Shown: positions 46,788 to 56,975, numbered from the stretch's first letter. The stretch is DNA of 64,000 nucleotides from Acetoanaerobium pronyense (GCF_017874355.1 NZ_JAGGLI010000003.1:62001-126000), one strand, 5' to 3'. The notes: generated from the sequence alone by a model not told the origin. Numbers and translations are program-made.

Positions 46788-48335
46788 TTAAAGGGTAAGA
46801 TTTCCTATAGCGTCCTCTATATCATTAATAATCTTAGCTTTTTTAATTATATCTACACATTTATTTATATCTTTATACATTACTCTATCTTCTTTAAGCA
46901 TAGCTACTTCTGCTCTTAGTGATTTATATGCAAGCTCTGTCCCTTTTCCGAGTTGAGCCTTTTCTCTAAGATCTATACCTTGGCAAGCTCCCATCATTTC
47001 CATTCCAAGTACATTTTGAGCATGCTCTATTATTTTTGATGCTTTTCTAGCTCCTATAGTTCCCATAGACACATGATCTTCTTGATTAGCAGAAGAAGGT
47101 ATTGAATCTACAGAAGCAGGATGTGAAAGAACCTTGTTTTCTGAAACAAGAGATGCAGCAGAGTACTGCACTATCATAAATCCTGAATTCAGCCCTCCCT
47201 TTTCAGATAAGAAAGCTGGAAGCCCGTTGGATAGAGCCGGGTTTACAAGTCTTTCAAGTCTTCGTTCTGAAATATTTGCAATTTCAGATACTGCTATAGC
47301 CATAAAGTCCATTACAAGAGCCATAGGCTGTCCGTGGAAGTTTCCTCCTGAAATTACTTCATCTTGTTCTGGGAATATGATTGGATTATCAGTAACTGCA
47401 TTTATTTCAATTTCAATTTTGCTCTTTACATACTCTATAGCATCCTTACTTGCACCGTGTATCTGAGGAGTACATCTTAATGCGTATGCATCTTGCACTC
47501 TCTTTTCGCCCTGTCTTGTAACTCTTTGAGACCCTTCTAAAAGATTAAGCACATTTTTAGCCGTGTTTATCTGACCTTTATGTCCTCTTACCTCGTGTAC
47601 CTTATGGTCATATGCATCCACTATACCTTCAAGAGCTTCCATTGTAAGAGCAGCACAGATATCAGCAGCTTTCATAAGATTTACAGCATCATATACCCCA
47701 AGAGCCCCTATCGCAGTCATTACTTGAGTTCCATTTATAAGAGCCAGACCTTCCTTTGATGTAAGCTCTATAGTGGAAATTCCAGCTTTTTCCATTGCTT
47801 CCTTTGAAGATAAAAGTTCTCCTTCATAATATGCTTCACCTTCTCCAAGCATAGTAAGAACCATATGTGAAAGAGGAGCAAGATCTCCACTGGCTCCTAG
47901 TGAGCCTTGTTCAGGTATGTATGGATGAACTCCTTTGTTTAGCATTTCTATAAGTACATTTACTGTAGAGAGTCTGATTCCTGAGTATCCTCTTGAAAGT
48001 GCATTTACTCTAAGTAGCATCAAGGCTCTAACTGTTTCTTCAGGCAAAGGTTTGCCTACTCCACAAGCATGGCTGATAATAAGGTTTCTTTGAAGAAGAC
48101 CCGTCTCATCTTTGTTTATTGCTACATCTGAAAACTTTCCAAATCCAGTTGTAAGACCATATACAACTCTTTCCTCTTTTACATATCTATCCACTAATTC
48201 TCTTGCTTTATTTATAGCCTCGGAGCTCTCTTTTGAGAGAGCTACCTTATATCCTTCCCTTGCAACTTTTACTACATCTTCAATCTTAATCCCATTTGGC
48301 GTGATATATACTGTGTTTATAGTCAAGTTTTTCAT
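46788..48335 (-). CDS. hutH: Histidine ammonia-lyase
   Basis: HutH deaminates histidine to urocanate and ammonia, the first step of histidine fermentation. The 515-aa protein has the MIO-forming triad in GSLGASGDLAPLSHM near residue 145, the VVYGLTTGFGKF region with the catalytic Tyr, NGTQVMTAIGAL, and QEDHVSMGTIGARK. hutU, hutI and hutG are not adjacent. It is 26 bp downstream of a LacI-type regulator, which probably controls it in one transcript. Downstream lies the 6S RNA gene. Confidence 0.95.
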   Translation of the reverse strand: MKNLTINTVYITPNGIKIEDVVKVAREGYKVALSKESSEAINKARELVDRYVKEERVVYGLTTGFGKFSDVAINKDETGLLQRNLIISHACGVGKPLPEETVRALMLLRVNALSRGYSGIRLSTVNVLIEMLNKGVHPYIPEQGSLGASGDLAPLSHMVLTMLGEGEAYYEGELLSSKEAMEKAGISTIELTSKEGLALINGTQVMTAIGALGVYDAVNLMKAADICAALTMEALEGIVDAYDHKVHEVRGHKGQINTAKNVLNLLEGSQRVTRQGEKRVQDAYALRCTPQIHGASKDAIEYVKSKIEIEINAVTDNPIIFPEQDEVISGGNFHGQPMALVMDFMAIAVSEIANISERRLERLVNPALSNGLPAFLSEKGGLNSGFMIVQYSAASLVSENKVLSHPASVDSIPSSANQEDHVSMGTIGARKASKIIEHAQNVLGMEMMGACQGIDLREKAQLGKGTELAYKSLRAEVAMLKEDRVMYKDINKCVDIIKKAKIINDIEDAIGNLTL

Positions 48336-48361
48336 CTCCTTAGATATTATTATTTTGTATG

Positions 48362-49360
48362 TTAATTTGTACTTTGACGATTCATCAGAGTATAGGGAAG
48401 AATTATATGCTTGGAATCAAGCTGCTCCTTATTAATCATCTTTATAATCATTCTTGCTGAAACTGCCCCTATATCGTAAATAGGCGTCTTTATAGTAGTC
48501 AGTGAAGGTCTAACCATAGATGCAATTTTAATGTCGTCATATCCAGCTATTTTTACCTCTTCAGGGACCTTAATAGAATTGTCTATAAATGCATTCATTG
48601 CCCCTATAGCAACTTCATCACTAGATGCAAATACAGCCTCAGGTATGTTTTCTTTTTCTATAAGATCTTTAGCCAACATATATCCCGAGTCGCTGGTTTC
48701 ATCTCCTTGTAGGACAATAGATTTGTCTAATTCTATATTTGAGTCTTCAAGGGCTTTTTTATAGCCTTTATATCTTTCAGAGTCCTCTATATTGTCTTCT
48801 ATTGATGCTCTAAAAAATGCGATTTTTTTATTTCCTTTTTCTATAAGATACTTGGTCATTTCATAAGAAGCCTTTTCATGGTCTATACTTACAGAATATA
48901 TATCAAAATCCTTTGCATTTTTCCCGATATAAACAGCAGGAACATTTCCTTCTTCTATAGCATTTACAGTTTTCTCATCAATTTTTCCCGTTACAAATAC
49001 TATTCCAGCTACAGATTTGGATTTTAAAAGATTAATATACTTTAGCTCTTCTTCTATTTCTCCATATGTATTACAAAGAAGTATATCGTAGTCATACATT
49101 CTACCTATCTCTTCGATTCCATTAAGGAGCTCTCCTATCAAAAGATTGGATATATCTGGAACTATAACCCCTATTATCTGGCTCTTTTTCATTACAAGAC
49201 TTCTAGCTACAGGGTTTGGAACATAACCTGTTTCTTTAATGACCTTAAGCACCCTGTCTCTTATATCACTGCTTACCGGCTTAGAATTGTTTATTACTCT
49301 TGATACTGTAGATATTGATACCCCAGCCATTTTTGCTACGTCTTTTATAGTTACAGTCAC
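48362..49360 (-). CDS. LacI family transcriptional regulator
   Basis: A 332-aa repressor-type protein. The helix-turn-helix and hinge are TIKDVAKMAGVSISTVSRV and YVPNPVARSLV, followed by a type I periplasmic-binding-like ligand domain (IIGVIVPDISNLLIGELL, FASSDEVAIGAMNAF, IAGYDDIKIASMVRPSLTTI). Two GTG starts are possible; the one at 49360 sits eight bases after AAGGAGG. LacI proteins usually sense sugars or nucleosides, so pairing with hutH is unusual. Ligand unknown. Confidence 0.88.
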   Translation of the reverse strand: MTVTIKDVAKMAGVSISTVSRVINNSKPVSSDIRDRVLKVIKETGYVPNPVARSLVMKKSQIIGVIVPDISNLLIGELLNGIEEIGRMYDYDILLCNTYGEIEEELKYINLLKSKSVAGIVFVTGKIDEKTVNAIEEGNVPAVYIGKNAKDFDIYSVSIDHEKASYEMTKYLIEKGNKKIAFFRASIEDNIEDSERYKGYKKALEDSNIELDKSIVLQGDETSDSGYMLAKDLIEKENIPEAVFASSDEVAIGAMNAFIDNSIKVPEEVKIAGYDDIKIASMVRPSLTTIKTPIYDIGAVSARMIIKMINKEQLDSKHIILPYTLMNRQSTN

Positions 49361-49464
49361 AATCACCCCTCCTTATCATTATTTTCAAAATATTCATATA
49401 CATATAATAATGCCTAGTGCTTTAAATATCAAGCATTGTTATGTTTTAATAGTATTTAATATTT

Positions 49465-50121
49465 TTATAGATGAGCCGTTACCCTATATATAGGCATTCC
49501 TTGAGCAAGGAATCTTTTTTCATATTCTGTAAGAATATATTTTTCATCTTTCTCGTCCTTTTCCTTGGAATGAAGATTTATATCCACAGATGTAATAAGA
49601 GCTTTAGCTGCACTAAGCTCTGTTAACGTAAACTCAAATAATCCTGAATTATCACTTTTGAAAATAATCTCTTTCTCAGAATCTAAAATTTCTCTATACT
49701 TTTTCAAAAAATTTATACTTGTGAGTCTCCTTTTAGAATGTCTTTTTTTAGGCCATGGATCTGAAAAGTTGAGATAGACCCTTGATATTTCATTTTTTTC
49801 AAATTGAGATTCTATATGATTTGCATCAAAGCTTGTAAATAGTATGTTTTGCAAACCCTCTCTTTTGATTTCATCTAATGCTTCAAGGACTAATGGCTCT
49901 ACCTTTTCAATTCCAATATAATTTATATTTTTGTTTCTTTTGGCAAGTTCAATAAGAAACCCTCCCTTGCCGCATCCAACCTCAATCATTATGGGATTAT
50001 TATTTTTAAATAAATTATTCCAGTTTCCAGGTTTTATCTTTTCAGAATCAACAAAGAGACTATCATAAAATCCCAGCATTTTCTCTTTATAATTTTTTGA
50101 TTTTCTATATCTCAAATTCAA
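49465..50121 (-). CDS. trmB: tRNA (guanine-N(7)-)-methyltransferase TrmB
   Basis: TrmB makes m7G46 in the tRNA variable loop with S-adenosylmethionine. Seen in 218 residues: IMIEVGCGKGGFLIELAKRN (SAM loop), NYIGIEKVEPLVLEALDEI, the signature NFSDPWPKKRHSKRRLT and the C-terminal TEYEKRFLAQGMPIYR. Length is normal. It is divergent from acpP. Confidence 0.94.
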   Translation of the reverse strand: MNLRYRKSKNYKEKMLGFYDSLFVDSEKIKPGNWNNLFKNNNPIMIEVGCGKGGFLIELAKRNKNINYIGIEKVEPLVLEALDEIKREGLQNILFTSFDANHIESQFEKNEISRVYLNFSDPWPKKRHSKRRLTSINFLKKYREILDSEKEIIFKSDNSGLFEFTLTELSAAKALITSVDINLHSKEKDEKDEKYILTEYEKRFLAQGMPIYRVTAHL

Positions 50122-50218
50122 TTCTCCTTAATTTTATTTTCTTTTTGTTGCAAAATCCTAAAATCTATATTAAACTATCTTCGAAGATTCCATCAAAGCG
50201 AACTTAGGAGGTAACTTA

Positions 50219-50446
50219 ATGGTTTATGAAAAAGTAAGATTTATAATAGCTGATCACCTTGGTCTAGATGAAGAAAAAATATCTCTTGATACTACAATAA
50301 CCGAGGACCTTGAAGCAGATTCTTTAGATGCTGTAGAGATTATCATGGCAATAGAAGATGAATTTTCCATAGAAATCCCTGACGAGCAGGTTGAAAATTT
50401 CGTAAGTCTTAGAGACATAGTTGAATATGTAGAGACTCAGCTTTAA
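50219..50446 (+). CDS. acpP: Acyl carrier protein
   Basis: A 75-aa acidic carrier for fatty-acid or related acyl chains. The phosphopantetheine serine is S35 in LEADSLDAVEIIMAIED. TAGGAGG precedes the ATG. Unlike most acpP genes it stands apart from fab genes, so it could be a secondary carrier; its sequence still looks like a standard fatty-acid ACP. Confidence 0.92.
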   Translation: MVYEKVRFIIADHLGLDEEKISLDTTITEDLEADSLDAVEIIMAIEDEFSIEIPDEQVENFVSLRDIVEYVETQL

Positions 50447-50470
50447 TCTAAATTTTCCCTCTAATCTTTT

Positions 50471-51373
50471 TTAAACCGAAAGGGTTTCTATTAGATTTTT
50501 AATATCATGAGGTAGCTCTGACCTTACTATTATTTTTTCAGACTCCCTAGGGGAATAAAAGCCTAAGGAGCTACAATGAAGGGCCTGCCTTTTAATATCT
50601 TTCATACTCCCTCCGTAAAGTTCATCTCCAAGGAGGGGGTGTCCCATATGGGAAAAATGAACTCTTATCTGATGTGTCCTTCCAGTTTCCAAACTTACCT
50701 CTAAAAGTGTAGCCCCTTTTAGCCTTTTAGCCACCTTATAATGAGTTATTGCTCTTTGCCCATCCTCATGGACGATTCTTTTTATTCCGTCTTCATCCTT
50801 AAGAATCGGCATATCTATAGTACCCTCAGAATCCCCAATCTCACCTTCAACTACTGCAGTATAGGTCTTATCCATTTCCCACATCTTATCATCTTTAGTC
50901 ATTACGCTATGGCAGTAGCTGTTTTTTGCTACAATCAATATTCCAGATGTATCTCTATCAAGCCTGTTTACAAATCTTATTTTCCCTAGTATTCCTTTTT
51001 TATGAAAGGTATAAACAAGAGCATTTGCCAAGGTTTTATCAGGATGGCCTTTTGTAGGATGAACTACCATATATGGCTCTTTTTCTACAACTATTAAGTC
51101 ATCATTTTCATATATTATCTTAATTTCTTTCTCAAAAGCCTCATAATCATTTTTCTCCTTAGGAAGCTCTACCTTTATTATATCTTGATTATTTACTATA
51201 TCATGAAATTTTTTTGTCTTTTCATTTAATAATACTCTATTCTCTTTTTTTAAAGTATAAAGAAGTCTTACAGAAATATTCATATCTTCTAATAAAACTT
51301 TTTTTAATGTCTTTTCGTCCCCATTGTGCTGCCAAATAAGGCTTTTATAACTCTGCATATTTCTAAGCCACAT
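50471..51373 (-). CDS. RluD-family pseudouridine synthase
   Basis: About 300 residues, RluA/RluD-type tRNA or rRNA pseudouridine synthase. The catalytic Asp is in FVNRLDRDTSGILIVAK; IVVEKEPYMVVHPTKGH and RTHQIRVHFSHMGHPLLGDELYGG complete the fold. An S4-like N-terminal segment (LLEDMNISVRLLYTLKKENR) precedes it, as in RluD/YlyB/YjbO. The ATG at 51373 has AGAGGTG; the earlier ATG at 51403 has none. The rRNA or tRNA position modified cannot be read. Confidence 0.9.
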   Translation of the reverse strand: MWLRNMQSYKSLIWQHNGDEKTLKKVLLEDMNISVRLLYTLKKENRVLLNEKTKKFHDIVNNQDIIKVELPKEKNDYEAFEKEIKIIYENDDLIVVEKEPYMVVHPTKGHPDKTLANALVYTFHKKGILGKIRFVNRLDRDTSGILIVAKNSYCHSVMTKDDKMWEMDKTYTAVVEGEIGDSEGTIDMPILKDEDGIKRIVHEDGQRAITHYKVAKRLKGATLLEVSLETGRTHQIRVHFSHMGHPLLGDELYGGSMKDIKRQALHCSSLGFYSPRESEKIIVRSELPHDIKNLIETLSV

Positions 51374-51488
51374 TTTACACCTCTTTTTTCTATTTAATTC
51401 CAAAACATTATAATAGTCTAAGGCAATAAAGTCAAACTAAACCATATATGATATAATAATCCTAAAGCAAAAGATTGGAGCGATGACA

Positions 51489-52289
51489 TTGAAACGAAAA
51501 ATCATCATCACATATAACCAATACGATCGTTCTGTCAGAACAGCAGAGGCTGTTAGACAAAAATTGGAAAAATTCGACTTTGAAGTCCTAGAAACTTACA
51601 ATCAAGATGCGGAGCTTATTATAGCTATAGGAGGAGATGGCTCTTTTTTAAAAACTATTCACGACTTTAGTTTTCCAGAAATTCCAATAATAGGAATAAA
51701 TACTGGCCATCTAGGATTTTTTCAAGAAATAATGCCTCACCAAATAGATAACTTCATCGATGCATATATCGATGGAAAATATACAGTTCAGGAAATCAGC
51801 CCTATTGAAGCTTCTATATGCACACGAACAAGCTGCATAGAGCTCCAGTCAATAAATGAATTTGTAATAAAGGGTGATAAAAGCAGAACTATACATCTTA
51901 ATATAAGCGTAAACAGTAAATTTATAGAGTGCTTTAGTGGAGATGGTATTATTATTTCTACATCTACGGGTTCTACTGCCTATAATTACTCTGCTGGGGG
52001 AAGCATAGTAGACCCTGTATTAAGATTGATTCAGGTTACTCCACTTTCTCCAATAAACACTAATGCATATAGATCCTTCACTTCAAGTATGATACTTCCA
52101 AGCAATGCAATCATAAAAGTGAGTCCGGAATATAGATTTGAGGACTCCATACTTGTAGTCACAGACGGTACAGAGCATAAATACAATCAAATAGTCGATA
52201 TCTATCTTCAGACCTCCACAATAAAAATCAAACTTTTAAGACTTGGTGATTATGAATTTTGGAGTAAGGTTACAGAAAAATTCTTATAA
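51489..52289 (+). CDS. nadK: NAD kinase (ATP-NAD kinase)
   Basis: NadK phosphorylates NAD to NADP. Seen in about 266 residues: IIAIGGDGSFLKTIHDF with the GGDG motif, IIGINTGHLGFFQEI, the NE/D substrate motif INEFVIKGD, and IISTSTGSTAYNYSAGG. I place the start at TTG 51489, eight bases after GGAG; the ATG at 51483 is too close to that site. It is followed after 14 bp by the phosphodiesterase gene. Confidence 0.93.
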   Translation: MKRKIIITYNQYDRSVRTAEAVRQKLEKFDFEVLETYNQDAELIIAIGGDGSFLKTIHDFSFPEIPIIGINTGHLGFFQEIMPHQIDNFIDAYIDGKYTVQEISPIEASICTRTSCIELQSINEFVIKGDKSRTIHLNISVNSKFIECFSGDGIIISTSTGSTAYNYSAGGSIVDPVLRLIQVTPLSPINTNAYRSFTSSMILPSNAIIKVSPEYRFEDSILVVTDGTEHKYNQIVDIYLQTSTIKIKLLRLGDYEFWSKVTEKFL

Positions 52290-52303
52290 AGGGGGAGGGA
52301 TTT

Positions 52304-52849
52304 ATGAAAATTGGAGTAATAAGCGACACTCATGGAAATATTCATTACTTTGAAAAAGCATTAAGCTATCTAAAGGACTGTGACAAAATAATTCATGCTG
52401 GAGATATTTTATATCATAATCCCAAACACAATTCAGATAATCATTATGACTCTAATGCAGTAGCTCAGCTTATAAACTCTATGGAAAATATAGTGTTTGT
52501 AAGGGGAAATTGTGATAGCTATTTTGATATTGAACTCATAAAACATGAAATTATGGATCCTTATTTATTTTTAGAAATTGAAGGACTTAAAATAATGGCT
52601 GCCCATGGGTATACAAAATCTATTGACAAAATTTTAGAAGATGCAAAGGAATTCGGATGCGATATATTCATATATGGTCATACACATATAAAGTATTTAA
52701 AAATGCTGGATGAAATCATAGTTTTAAATCCCGGAAGCCCTTCTATTCCAAGAGATGATGTCCATTCTGTAGCAATTATAGAAAATAGAGAGATACGCTT
52801 AATAGACATAGAAAATGGAGGCAGCTCTATAAAATCTTTGATATTTTAA
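52304..52849 (+). CDS. YfcE/MJ0936-family metallophosphodiesterase
   Basis: A 181-aa calcineurin-like phosphoesterase. Metal-ligand motifs are complete: GVISDTHGN, HAGDILYH, VRGNCDSYFD, AAHGYTKS and IYGHTHIKYL, ending LNPGSPSIPRD. The family hydrolyses phosphodiesters in vitro; physiological substrates are not settled. The AAAGGGGGAGGG site is strong. Second gene of the nadK operon; a terminator follows. Confidence 0.88.
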   Translation: MKIGVISDTHGNIHYFEKALSYLKDCDKIIHAGDILYHNPKHNSDNHYDSNAVAQLINSMENIVFVRGNCDSYFDIELIKHEIMDPYLFLEIEGLKIMAAHGYTKSIDKILEDAKEFGCDIFIYGHTHIKYLKMLDEIIVLNPGSPSIPRDDVHSVAIIENREIRLIDIENGGSSIKSLIF

Positions 52850-52884
52850 ACCATCTAAATAGGATTTTTCCTCATATTTCATAA

Positions 52885-52922
52885 AAAAAGACTAAAAGAA
52901 AAAATCTTTTAGTCTTTTTAGA
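52885..52922. terminator. Bidirectional terminator after the phosphodiesterase gene
   Basis: Fifteen-bp perfect stem AAAAAGACTAAAAGA with a 5-A loop and T-runs in both directions, between convergent genes. Confidence 0.85.
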
Positions 52923-52957
52923 CTGTAAATAGTTTTATTTAGATTGTAATTTTAATA

Positions 52958-54142
52958 TTATTTTGTAATATCCATCCACATAAACTCACTCTTTGAAATT
53001 CCATCCACTGTAGTATCTGAATCTACTACCTTCATTGTTAATGTGAGACCTGTTTCTTTCTCAAATTCAGATTTTATTTCTGTAAATCTTTCCCTGGCCT
53101 GTCCGTCAGTTGATGGGGAAGACAAAATCACAAAATCAGCACTGCTTGTCCTAAATGCTAAATCTTTTTTATAGTCAAGGTTTTTTCTTATTAATATGGA
53201 CAGTTTTTTTAGCATTTCATCAGCTTTTTCATATCCAAGGTCTAAATTTACTTTTTTGAAATTATCTATATGAATACTTGTCATTGCAAACTTATATCCA
53301 TAAAGTGATGATTTTTCTACTTCATCTGTATATTTTTCTATAAGATACCTTCTATTATATAACTTTGTTAACCCATCTACAGTTGCCATATTTCTAAAAA
53401 TCTCTTTTTGAGCTTTAATAAACTTTTCTCTTGCTGAAAGCTCTGCTTCTAGCTTTTTGATTTTATATTTCAGATTAGATATTTCTTCAAATTTATTCAT
53501 TACATTTGATGAATAGGGATAAATATTTAAGACAATATATCCAGAGCTTAATTGAGATAATACAATGAGCTTTCCATCTATATCAAGTGTAGTATCTTCA
53601 AAAATCCTTAAAAGTTTTATTCTGCTTTTAATTTCATCTGCAACTTCTGTATTAAATATTTCTTCTAAATTTTTTCCTAGATATTTATTTTCACCTAATA
53701 TTTCATATATGTTTTCTGTAACATATTTTATATTTAATTCTCTGCTAAGCATCAAAGTACAATAAGCATTCATTTTATTTCTGGCAATTGTTGCTCCTAC
53801 CTGTTTTTTTTCTTTAGAATACGATGATATTCCAGCTGCTTCACCTAAAGAAATTATCATATCGTAGTTGAGCTTTTGTCCCATATAAGAGCTAAACCCA
53901 TTTTGAAAATTTATTTCAAATTTTACGATTCCATCCATGTCGGGAGACTCTACAGACATCCCTTTTCTTTTTGGACTGTATATTTCTTCAGATACTTTTA
54001 TATCATCGAATGAAGACTTGTTTTTTACATTTGGAAAATACATATTAAATTTTTTATTTGAATATTCAAGGTCTCCTTTTTCGTTGAAAACTGCAATCAT
54101 ATAATAGCTTTCCTTAAATATTAGTCCTAAATCAAAGGTCAT
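52958..54142 (-). CDS. PAS-like/GGDEF-domain protein with degenerate active site
   Basis: A 394-aa signalling protein without membrane helices. The N-terminal half has two PAS-like stretches, then a coiled coil (LKYKIKKLEAELSAREKFI) and a GGDEF-type domain beginning ATVDGLTKLYNRRYLIEKY. The GGDEF signature itself is replaced by SSADF, so diguanylate cyclase activity is unlikely; the domain may bind GTP or c-di-GMP or act as a scaffold. The ATG at 54142 has GGGGTGG; a GTG 15 bp earlier is possible. No partner gene in the operon. Confidence 0.83.
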   Translation of the reverse strand: MTFDLGLIFKESYYMIAVFNEKGDLEYSNKKFNMYFPNVKNKSSFDDIKVSEEIYSPKRKGMSVESPDMDGIVKFEINFQNGFSSYMGQKLNYDMIISLGEAAGISSYSKEKKQVGATIARNKMNAYCTLMLSRELNIKYVTENIYEILGENKYLGKNLEEIFNTEVADEIKSRIKLLRIFEDTTLDIDGKLIVLSQLSSGYIVLNIYPYSSNVMNKFEEISNLKYKIKKLEAELSAREKFIKAQKEIFRNMATVDGLTKLYNRRYLIEKYTDEVEKSSLYGYKFAMTSIHIDNFKKVNLDLGYEKADEMLKKLSILIRKNLDYKKDLAFRTSSADFVILSSPSTDGQARERFTEIKSEFEKETGLTLTMKVVDSDTTVDGISKSEFMWMDITK

Positions 54143-54230
54143 ACGTCCACCCCACACTTAATGTTTTTATTAACTTTATATCTGTACCCAAAATATATAA
54201 AAATATACATAAAAACCTAATTTTTTTCAT

Positions 54231-54258
54231 AAAAAAAGACTCGGGACTCCGAGTCTCT
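54231..54258 (-). terminator. Terminator of pepT
   Basis: AGACTCGG-GACT-CCGAGTCT stem followed by seven T on the minus strand. Confidence 0.85.
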
Positions 54259-54276
54259 AATATTTCAAAGTTTAGT

Positions 54277-55497
54277 CTACTTATTAGCGAACTCTTTTGC
54301 TATATTTATAATTACCTCTACAGCTTTTTCCATAGACCTTACAGGTATATATTCATACTTCCCATGAAAGTTATGACCTCCTGTAAATATATTTGGTGTT
54401 GGAAGCCCCATAAAAGAAAGTCTAGCTCCATCAGTCCCACCTCTTATTGGTTTTACTATAGGCTTTACACCTGCTTTTTCCATAGCCATAAAAGCCTTAT
54501 CTACAAGTATCATATTAGGCTCTATTTTTTCTTTCATATTGTAATATTGATCCTTTAGCTCCATCTGGAACGCAGCTTCTCCATATTTATTATTAAGTTC
54601 AAAAATCTTTTCTTCTAAAAATTTTTTTCTGTTTTCAAAGCTATCTTTATCAAAATCTCTTATTATATAGTAAAGTTTAGTCTGCTCTACATTTCCAATA
54701 AAATCATTTAAATGATAAAACCCTTCATAACCATCAGTATGCTCTGGAACTTCCATTTCTGGTAGATGTCTTGTAAACTCTTGGGCAAGAGTTATTGAAT
54801 TTATCATTTTATTTTTTGCATTTCCTGGATGGACGTTTCTTCCGTTTACTGTGATTCTAGCATAGGCTGCATTGAAGTTTTCATATTCAAGCTCTCCTAT
54901 TTCCCCTCCATCTATAGTATATGCATATTTTGCTCCAAAAAGCTCCACATCAAATTTGTCTGCACCTTTTCCCACTTCCTCATCTGGAGTGAAACCAAGT
55001 TTGATAGTCCCATGCTTTATCTCTGGATTTTCTATAAGGTACTCAATAGCCGTAATGATTTCTGCAATCCCAGCTTTGTTATCAGCCCCTAAAAGAGTGC
55101 TTCCATCTGTCACTATTATATCTTGACCCTTGTATCTTAATATTTCTGGAAAATCTTCAGTCTTTAATACCACATCACTAGAGAGGTTTATATCTTCTCC
55201 GTCATAATCTTTTATAATTCTTGGATTTACATTTGCACCACTAAAATCAGGACTTGTATCCATATGTGCAATAAATCCAATTACATCTGTTTCATAATCT
55301 AAATTAGATTCCAAGGTTGCCATTATGTAGCCATTTTCATCTAAAGTTACATCCTTAAGGCCAATATCTATAAGTTCATTTTTTAAAGCCTCAGCCAAAA
55401 CCATCTGTCCATGTGTTGTAGGGCAATTGGTTTCTTTAGGGTCAGAAGCAGTATCGTACTTTACATAATGCAAAAATCTCTCTACTAGTTTATTCAT
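54277..55497 (-). CDS. pepT: Peptidase T (tripeptide aminopeptidase), M20B
   Basis: A cytosolic two-zinc enzyme that removes the N-terminal residue of tripeptides. Seen in 406 residues: [10 protein letters not shown] near the start, [27 protein letters not shown], the catalytic [12 protein letters not shown], the dimer-domain [16 protein letters not shown] and the C-terminal [18 protein letters not shown]. Length is normal. With pepD it completes intracellular peptide breakdown. Monocistronic. Stop is TAG. Confidence 0.95.
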   Translation of the reverse strand: MNKLVERFLHYVKYDTASDPKETNCPTTHGQMVLAEALKNELIDIGLKDVTLDENGYIMATLESNLDYETDVIGFIAHMDTSPDFSGANVNPRIIKDYDGEDINLSSDVVLKTEDFPEILRYKGQDIIVTDGSTLLGADNKAGIAEIITAIEYLIENPEIKHGTIKLGFTPDEEVGKGADKFDVELFGAKYAYTIDGGEIGELEYENFNAAYARITVNGRNVHPGNAKNKMINSITLAQEFTRHLPEMEVPEHTDGYEGFYHLNDFIGNVEQTKLYYIIRDFDKDSFENRKKFLEEKIFELNNKYGEAAFQMELKDQYYNMKEKIEPNMILVDKAFMAMEKAGVKPIVKPIRGGTDGARLSFMGLPTPNIFTGGHNFHGKYEYIPVRSMEKAVEVIINIAKEFANK

Positions 55498-55599
55498 GGT
55501 ATCCTCCTAGTTCTTATTAGTTAACTAAATAGTAACATATTTTTAGATTTTTCGCATCATTCCAATTTATTTCAAAAGATATCTATTCTACAAATCTAC

Positions 55600-55640
55600 A
55601 AAAAAAAGCCTTGAAGATAACATCTCCAAGACCTTTTAAG
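55600..55640 (-). terminator. Terminator of the 388-aa secreted protein gene
   Basis: AAGGTCTTGGAGAT with an imperfect complement ATCTTCAAGGCTT and eight T on the minus strand. Confidence 0.75.
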
Positions 55641-55647
55641 ATTTTAA

Positions 55648-56814
55648 TTAATAGATTTCTATAGTTCTATTTTCGCTGTTCCAGTTAACTGTAAATCCAA
55701 GCTCTACAAGGTCTGTTGTTCTTATATATTCTTCATTCGTTTCTATTATAACTCCCAATAGACCAGATATTTCATTTACATTTACAAATGTAAATCCACC
55801 TTCATTTTTAATGCTTAGCTTTCCAGTAACAACTTCTTGAGATGGCGTAATATGCATATATTGTCCATCTAATCCTATCATAAGGTAGTTTCCAGAAGTT
55901 AATTCTCCTCCTGGCATAATAAGACTGTTTAGATCCTCTTCTGTCATTACCTTTACTGAAGTTGGAAGAGAAAGGTCTAAAGATTCTACTTCTTTCGCAC
56001 TTGAATTAATAGTCATCTGTCCATTAACAAATGGAGAAACAATGTTTAAAGTCGCTTCTTCAGTGTATGCTGAATCTTCAAATACAGTAACTTGCACATA
56101 ATTGCTTCCTTTAATCATCTCTTTAGCCACTGGTATGTATGGAGTAACCATTTGATCATACATAATCAAAGCTTCCTCTATTTCTTCTTCGCTGATCTTC
56201 ATGTCTTCTGGCATAAAGCTAGTAGGCATATTATTAAGATTTGCGATTACATATCTCATGTACGAATCTAAAAGATCAATAAGCTTATCAGAGTCAAGCT
56301 CAAGGGTATATGTTCTTCCTTCTTGAACCATTCCAAGATCTACATCAAGCTCTATATCTTCTATAAAACCTAATAATTCTTTTAATATCTCTGAATTCAT
56401 ATCTACAGGAGACTGAGTGTTTTTAACCATTATATAATCTTCTTCTATTTCCCCAAGTTCAACTCCCATTAGAGACATGAACCCCTCAAATGCAGAAGTG
56501 TTTATATAAAAATCAGTTCCATTTGTATAAAAGCTTATATCAGGAAGGTTCACTGCACCTTTAGCATCAGTAATTTTTATATCCAGCTTTGATACAAGCT
56601 CACTCATATTTCCTTTTCCTGTCATATCTACTACATAGTCTCCGCTAAATTGTCCAGGAACGTCAAATTTTAGCCTCATAGTCTGCTGGGATTCCATATA
56701 TTCCCAGTCATATACTTCTTTAAGCTCGTCCCAGTAGTTAGCTTCTGGAGACGCAAAACTTAAATTAGTAAATAAAACAAAAACCATCATAAAAACAGAA
56801 ATAAATCTTTTCAA
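55648..56814 (-). CDS. Secreted protein with copper-amine-oxidase-N-like C-terminal domain
   Basis: A 388-aa exported protein. A signal peptide (about 1-21, ending near SFASP) is followed by a large alpha/beta region of unknown fold (residues 30-290) and a C-terminal copper amine oxidase N-like (stalk) domain, recognisable by GGFTFVNVNEISGLLG then TTDLVELGF and the ending NRTIEIY. Such stalk domains occur in many clostridial surface proteins and are thought to bind cell-wall or self partners. No lipobox or LPxTG. Monocistronic. Confidence 0.72.
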   Translation of the reverse strand: MKRFISVFMMVFVLFTNLSFASPEANYWDELKEVYDWEYMESQQTMRLKFDVPGQFSGDYVVDMTGKGNMSELVSKLDIKITDAKGAVNLPDISFYTNGTDFYINTSAFEGFMSLMGVELGEIEEDYIMVKNTQSPVDMNSEILKELLGFIEDIELDVDLGMVQEGRTYTLELDSDKLIDLLDSYMRYVIANLNNMPTSFMPEDMKISEEEIEEALIMYDQMVTPYIPVAKEMIKGSNYVQVTVFEDSAYTEEATLNIVSPFVNGQMTINSSAKEVESLDLSLPTSVKVMTEEDLNSLIMPGGELTSGNYLMIGLDGQYMHITPSQEVVTGKLSIKNEGGFTFVNVNEISGLLGVIIETNEEYIRTTDLVELGFTVNWNSENRTIEIY

Positions 56815-56975
56815 TATCTACACCCCTCTCAAAATTTTAAAAAATAAAACCTAATTATTGTAATTAGGTTTTAGACTCTGTTTTTAATTTTCCCACAATT
56901 TTACAAAAAAATCTATGTCATAAAGGTTACAAAATTGAAATTTTGATGTGCATATCTTTACTAAATATTTACTGT

